Positions 61,554-64,000 of a DNA stretch of 64,000 bases are shown here, one piece after another. Numbering within the stretch: position 1 is the stretch's first letter; each line of letters starts with the position of its first letter. The DNA is from Terriglobales bacterium. GTDB lineage: Bacteria > Acidobacteriota > Terriglobia > Terriglobales > Acidobacteriaceae. The stretch is from NCBI GenBank assembly GCA_025936825.1, contig JAICSO010000007.1, positions 147,517 to 211,516 on the forward strand, given 5' to 3'. The notes beneath the pieces are model-generated. The model was not told the DNA's origin, did not search any database, and was given only the letters and a program-made list of their open reading frames with translations. The position numbers were made by a program, and so were the translations under genes.

Positions 61554-62624
61554 ATGTGGCCTGATCAGAGCATTCTCGATCTTTTTGGAATTCGGTTGCC
61601 TATCATTCAAGCGCCGATGGCCGGGTCGGTGTTCGCGGAAATGGTGATCGCCGTTTCCGAAGCCGGAGGCCTGGGGTCGCTTCCCTGTGCGCTGTTGAGC
61701 GTCGAACAAGCTCGCAAAGAACTTGAGACGATACGACAAAAGACCAGCTGTCCAATCGCGGTGAATTTCTTTTGCCACACCCCACCGCAAGTTGATCCCG
61801 ATCGCGAGGCCCGCTGGCAAAAGCGGCTGCACCGCTACTACACAGATTTGGGACTCGACCAGAACCAGCCGGTTACCGCCCCCAACCGCACTCCCTTCGA
61901 TGAGAAGATGTGCGACGTGGTGAGTGAGTTCCGTCCCGAGGTTGTCAGCTTTCACTTTGGACTTCCGCACGAGAAACTGCTTCGACGAGTAAGAGAGACG
62001 GGAGCAAAGATCATTTCCTCAGCCACTACTGCTCAGGAGGCGCGCTGGCTTGAGGACCACGGATGTGATGCCATCATCGCGCAAGGATACGAAGCTGGCG
62101 GACATCGGGGAATGTTTCTCACCAAGAACGTATCGTCACAGCCCGGACTCATGGCGCTGGTGCCGCAAATAGTCGACGCTGTGAAGGTGCCGGCAATCGC
62201 CTCGGGCGGTATTGCCGATGGCCGCGGGATCGCAGCCGCTTTCGCCCTCGGTGCTGCGGCGGTGCAGATCGGAACCGCTTATCTATTTTGCCCCGAGGCC
62301 AAGATCAGTCCCGTGTTTCGCGAGGCGCTACGGACTGCGAAGGACGATGACACCGTCATCACAAACCTGATTACTGGACGTCCTGCCCGTGGCATTGTCA
62401 ATCGGCTGATTCGTGACTTGGGCGCGATGTCGGATGATGTTCCGGAGTTTCCACTCGCAGCAACCGGGTTGGCGCCGCTGCGCGCAATGTCAGAAAAAGC
62501 AGGACGGGGAGACTTCAGCCCGCTCTGGTCAGGCCAGGCCGCGCGCCTTGGCCGGGAGCTTCCGGCGGCAGAGCTAACCAAGCGGCTCGCAGCAGAAACA
62601 CTGGAAAGGCTGAACGCACTCTGA
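61554..62624 (+). CDS. Nitronate monooxygenase-like FMN enzyme
   Basis: A 356-residue TIM-barrel flavoprotein. It has LFGIRLPIIQAPMAGSVFAE, SFHFGLPHEKLLRRVRETGA, the His-containing AQGYEAGGHRGMFL and the phosphate-binding IASGGIADGRGIAAAFALGA followed by VQIGTAYLFCPEA. This is the NMO/2-nitropropane dioxygenase family, which oxidises nitronates with FMN; enoyl-ACP reductase FabK is a close relative and cannot be fully excluded. The ATG at 61554 follows GGAG; a TTG at 61539 is also in frame. Confidence 0.92.
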   Translation: MWPDQSILDLFGIRLPIIQAPMAGSVFAEMVIAVSEAGGLGSLPCALLSVEQARKELETIRQKTSCPIAVNFFCHTPPQVDPDREARWQKRLHRYYTDLGLDQNQPVTAPNRTPFDEKMCDVVSEFRPEVVSFHFGLPHEKLLRRVRETGAKIISSATTAQEARWLEDHGCDAIIAQGYEAGGHRGMFLTKNVSSQPGLMALVPQIVDAVKVPAIASGGIADGRGIAAAFALGAAAVQIGTAYLFCPEAKISPVFREALRTAKDDDTVITNLITGRPARGIVNRLIRDLGAMSDDVPEFPLAATGLAPLRAMSEKAGRGDFSPLWSGQAARLGRELPAAELTKRLAAETLERLNAL

Positions 62625-62686
62625 ACTATCATCGACCGGGCATCAGTCCTGCTGTGTAATTACAAAGATCAGAACTTCCTTGTCTC

Positions 62687-62820
62687 GATGAGTGTAAGTG
62701 GAGCTTTTCAGCCAACGACCTGTCGATCGGATGGAACTGGCTAGAATCTTCGACAAGTGGAAGGGACGATCACCGCGTACATCGTATAAGGCGCGGGATT
62801 ACTTTGACGATTTCATCTAG
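62687..62820. other. Short overlapping frames in the gap after the flavin enzyme
   Basis: The 255-base gap 62625-62879 has no firm gene. On the plus strand a 40-residue frame (62698-62820, GTG start) reads MELARIFDKWKGRSPRTSYK in its middle; on the minus strand the same bases read GRWLKSSTYTHRDKEVLIFV near the end of a stop-free stretch without a start. At 62687 a GATGAGTGTAAGTGGAGCTT tract resembles the GAGTGTAATGG core of the repeats further right. Either frame may be a gene relic. Confidence 0.25.
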
Positions 62821-62853
62821 CACTTGGCTTCTCGCAGCACAGCATTAAGTAGG

Positions 62854-62875
62854 TCAATGAGTGTAATGGCGATTT
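62854..62875. repeat. CAATGAGTGTAATGGCGATT core (copy C)
   Basis: A tract just beyond the stop of the small secreted gene at 62880. It shares GAGYGTAATGGNRATTT with copies at 63395-63413 and 63884-63906, all in the same orientation. Confidence 0.55.
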
Positions 62876-62879
62876 CTCA

Positions 62880-63302
62880 TCAGTTATTGCAGCAAATCGT
62901 TGCGGGGAACGTCTTGGCGTCAAAATCGTAAAAGAATTCGTGCGTTTGATAGCCCTTTCGCATTTGCTCGACATAGGTCGTGATTAGCTGTTTTGGCCCG
63001 ACGACTCTCCACGTGGCCACATTGCCGTTGGCATTGAAGTCCACGCTATGAAGAATTTGGCGCAATAGAATGGGCTTTTTACCGTCGCTCGCTACTATAG
63101 CGCGGACATCGAGAGTGTTCGCAAGTAGGTCGAAAGAATTGAATTTGCCAGTGAGTACGGCGGCCACGATATCGGTCCTTCCGTTTGCGAACCTGTCTGC
63201 GACGTTTCGCGTCCATTCAGGAGCAGGCTGAGAGTCCGCCGCAGGACTGGGACCGGCAAGCAGGATCAAAGAAATCGCTGTCATTGCAATGTAGATTCGC
63301 AT
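62880..63302 (-). CDS. Small secreted protein, unknown
   Basis: A 140-residue protein with a signal peptide (MRIYIAMTAISLILLAGPSP then AADSQP). The mature part reads WTRNVADRFANGRTDIVAAV and TYVEQMRKGYQTHEFFYDF, ending CCNN. No family is recognised. It lies between two related repeats (62854 and 63356), in the same orientation as the next gene, in a cassette-like layout. Confidence 0.7.
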   Translation of the reverse strand: MRIYIAMTAISLILLAGPSPAADSQPAPEWTRNVADRFANGRTDIVAAVLTGKFNSFDLLANTLDVRAIVASDGKKPILLRQILHSVDFNANGNVATWRVVGPKQLITTYVEQMRKGYQTHEFFYDFDAKTFPATICCNN

Positions 63303-63355
63303 GGCCCATTCTATTCAGAGTTCAGCCCCTGAGAATTCTTTTCGGTAGTTGTTGT

Positions 63356-63413
63356 TAACAGGCGATTGCACTCATTGACCCCTCCCGAGGGGTTTTGAGC
63401 GTAATGGGGATTT
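63356..63413. repeat. Cassette-like palindromic repeat, copy A
   Basis: TAACAGGCGATTGCACTC at the left and GAGCGTAATGGGGATTTAAC at the right enclose a hairpin CCCCTC-CC-GAGGGG followed by TTTT. Outer bases TGTTGTTAA and TTAACAACA are inverted. Both ends match copy B at 63832-63904, while the middle differs in sequence and length. Confidence 0.6.
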
Positions 63414-63456
63414 AACAACAGTCAGCTGGCCAGTCGGCCAGACACGCGATCAGCCC

Positions 63457-63783
63457 TTACTTGTAGTGGATCATTCTGAGTATCCGACCGTCTGTCTTCG
63501 ACAGTCGCACTTCGGCAGTGCCACCGACGCACGTTGTTGTCACGCCGCCCTTGCCGTCCGAGCAATGTAAAGTGCCGTGAACAATCCAGACGCCGTTCTC
63601 CAATACTGCTTTGAACGGCCTCTCGGATTCGATTTGCTTCTTCCCGTAGACAGGAATCAATACGGCCTCAGCAATGCTGACCGCCGTTGTCTCATCGGGA
63701 ACGAAGCCACTTTTGGGGTAGGGCTGGGCTTGTGCTAGGACACAAAAGAGAAGAGCGCAATAGAGGGCTTGACGGGCTTTCAT
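63457..63783 (-). CDS. NTF2-fold immunity-like secreted protein
   Basis: From the ATG at 63783 the protein is 108 residues: a signal peptide (MKARQALYCALLFCVLAQAQ) and then PYPKSGFVPDETTAVSIAEA, VYGKKQIESERPFKAVLENG, WIVHGTLHC and EVRLSKTDGRILRMIHYK. This matches the NTF2-fold immunity proteins of polymorphic toxin systems. The frame stays open upstream without a stop to the window edge, reading protein-like GHWWT-type sequence, so the gene may be longer or lie just behind the end of a toxin gene. A His/Cys-rich NCHYTHNAAQKAKEKAH piece in that part overlaps repeat copy B. Confidence 0.75.
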   Translation of the reverse strand: MKARQALYCALLFCVLAQAQPYPKSGFVPDETTAVSIAEAVLIPVYGKKQIESERPFKAVLENGVWIVHGTLHCSDGKGGVTTTCVGGTAEVRLSKTDGRILRMIHYK

Positions 63784-64000
63784 GGCATTACTTTCAACGT
63801 TCATTATGCCCTGACCCAGTGACAATTGTCGTAACCAGGCGATAGCACAAGTGTGCGCTTTTTCCTTCGCCTTTTGGGCGGCATTATGAGTGTAATGGCA
63901 ATTTTTCACCACTTGAGCATTAACCGTATTTTCAAAAGCCGTCCACCAATGCGCTCCGCATCTGTCCATCCAGTTCTCGCCGTATAAATCCTTTCCAAGC
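63784..64000 (-). CDS. Possible C-terminal end of an upstream gene (open to window edge)
   Basis: On the minus strand the frame of the immunity-like gene continues without a stop from 63783 to the window edge. It reads LGKDLYGENWMDRCGAHWWT then AFENTVNAQVVKN, with normal codon use for this genome. It could be the tip of a toxin-like protein fused in frame to the next gene, or a relic. The rest lies outside the window. Confidence 0.3.
63832..63904. repeat. Cassette-like palindromic repeat, copy B
   Basis: TAACCAGGCGATAGCAC at the left and GAGTGTAATGGCAATTT at the right, with a 38-base unrelated centre that contains a CGCTTTTT...GGGCGGC segment. The ends match copy A (63356) at 15 of 17 and 15 of 17 bases or close to it. 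Confidence 0.55.

Noticed and set aside
63356..63904. Integron attC sites
   Set aside because: Ends are conserved and centres variable as in attC, but the RYYYAAC and GTTRRRY boxes are not in the right order and no integrase is visible; kept only as a cassette-like pattern.

Overview
The window looks like a stretch of core chromosome from an Acidobacteriota bacterium (class Terriglobia, Koribacter-like). This is inferred from the set of gene families and from the unusually many repeat-filled intergenic gaps, not from a marker-gene tree. It is moderately GC-rich and encodes a Gram-negative envelope (BamD, KdsB, a PagL-like protein, a TonB-dependent receptor). I see no rRNA, tRNA, CRISPR array, transposase, integrase or phage gene.

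Layout. 1-10.7 kb: a NarL-type two-component pair (kinase cut by the window edge), a TonB-dependent receptor with a small Cys/His protein, a GT2 glycosyltransferase coupled to a secreted beta-rich protein, an HD-GYP response regulator, and a rhomboid/EamA pair. 11-20 kb: class III aminotransferase, DUF3052 protein, GlsB-like membrane protein, VOC protein, a Phd/VapC module, lepA, DUF2059, AMMECR1 and pgsA, then a bactofilin. 20-28 kb: four-helix-bundle protein, msrB, lexA, selD, DUF2393 and the TldD/PmbA pair. 28-39 kb: an unknown protein with a PD-(D/E)XK-like motif, ftsH, cysteine desulfurase, a long response regulator, bamD, rpe, kdsB and an M48 protease. 40-49 kb: GDP-mannose genes (manA, manC, phosphohexomutase), an aminotransferase, coaD, a PagL-like protein and recA. 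49-64 kb: purM, an RHH/Fic module, a methyltransferase, a frameshifted DUF3298 gene, a membrane HD-GYP protein, an envelope-stress cluster (ECF sigma, anti-sigma, DUF4097, PDZ), an MBL-rhodanese enzyme, a Gly/Tyr/His-rich secreted protein, a nitronate monooxygenase-like enzyme, and a terminal block of small secreted genes separated by related repeats, one of them NTF2-immunity-like.

Main observations. (1) selD continues upstream through an in-frame UGA at the catalytic position, so it is probably a selenoprotein, with a hairpin just after the UGA. (2) The same selD frame carries an in-frame insertion made of sequence that elsewhere in the window is intergenic repeat. (3) lexA and recA share an 18-bp direct repeat of form TTCG-N7-TTCG upstream, a candidate SOS operator. 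(4) Most gaps hold short-period repeats, usually arranged as inverted pairs, in about ten sequence families. (5) The right end shows a cassette-like pattern of one small gene per roughly 500 bp between repeats with conserved ends and variable middles, without canonical attC boxes.
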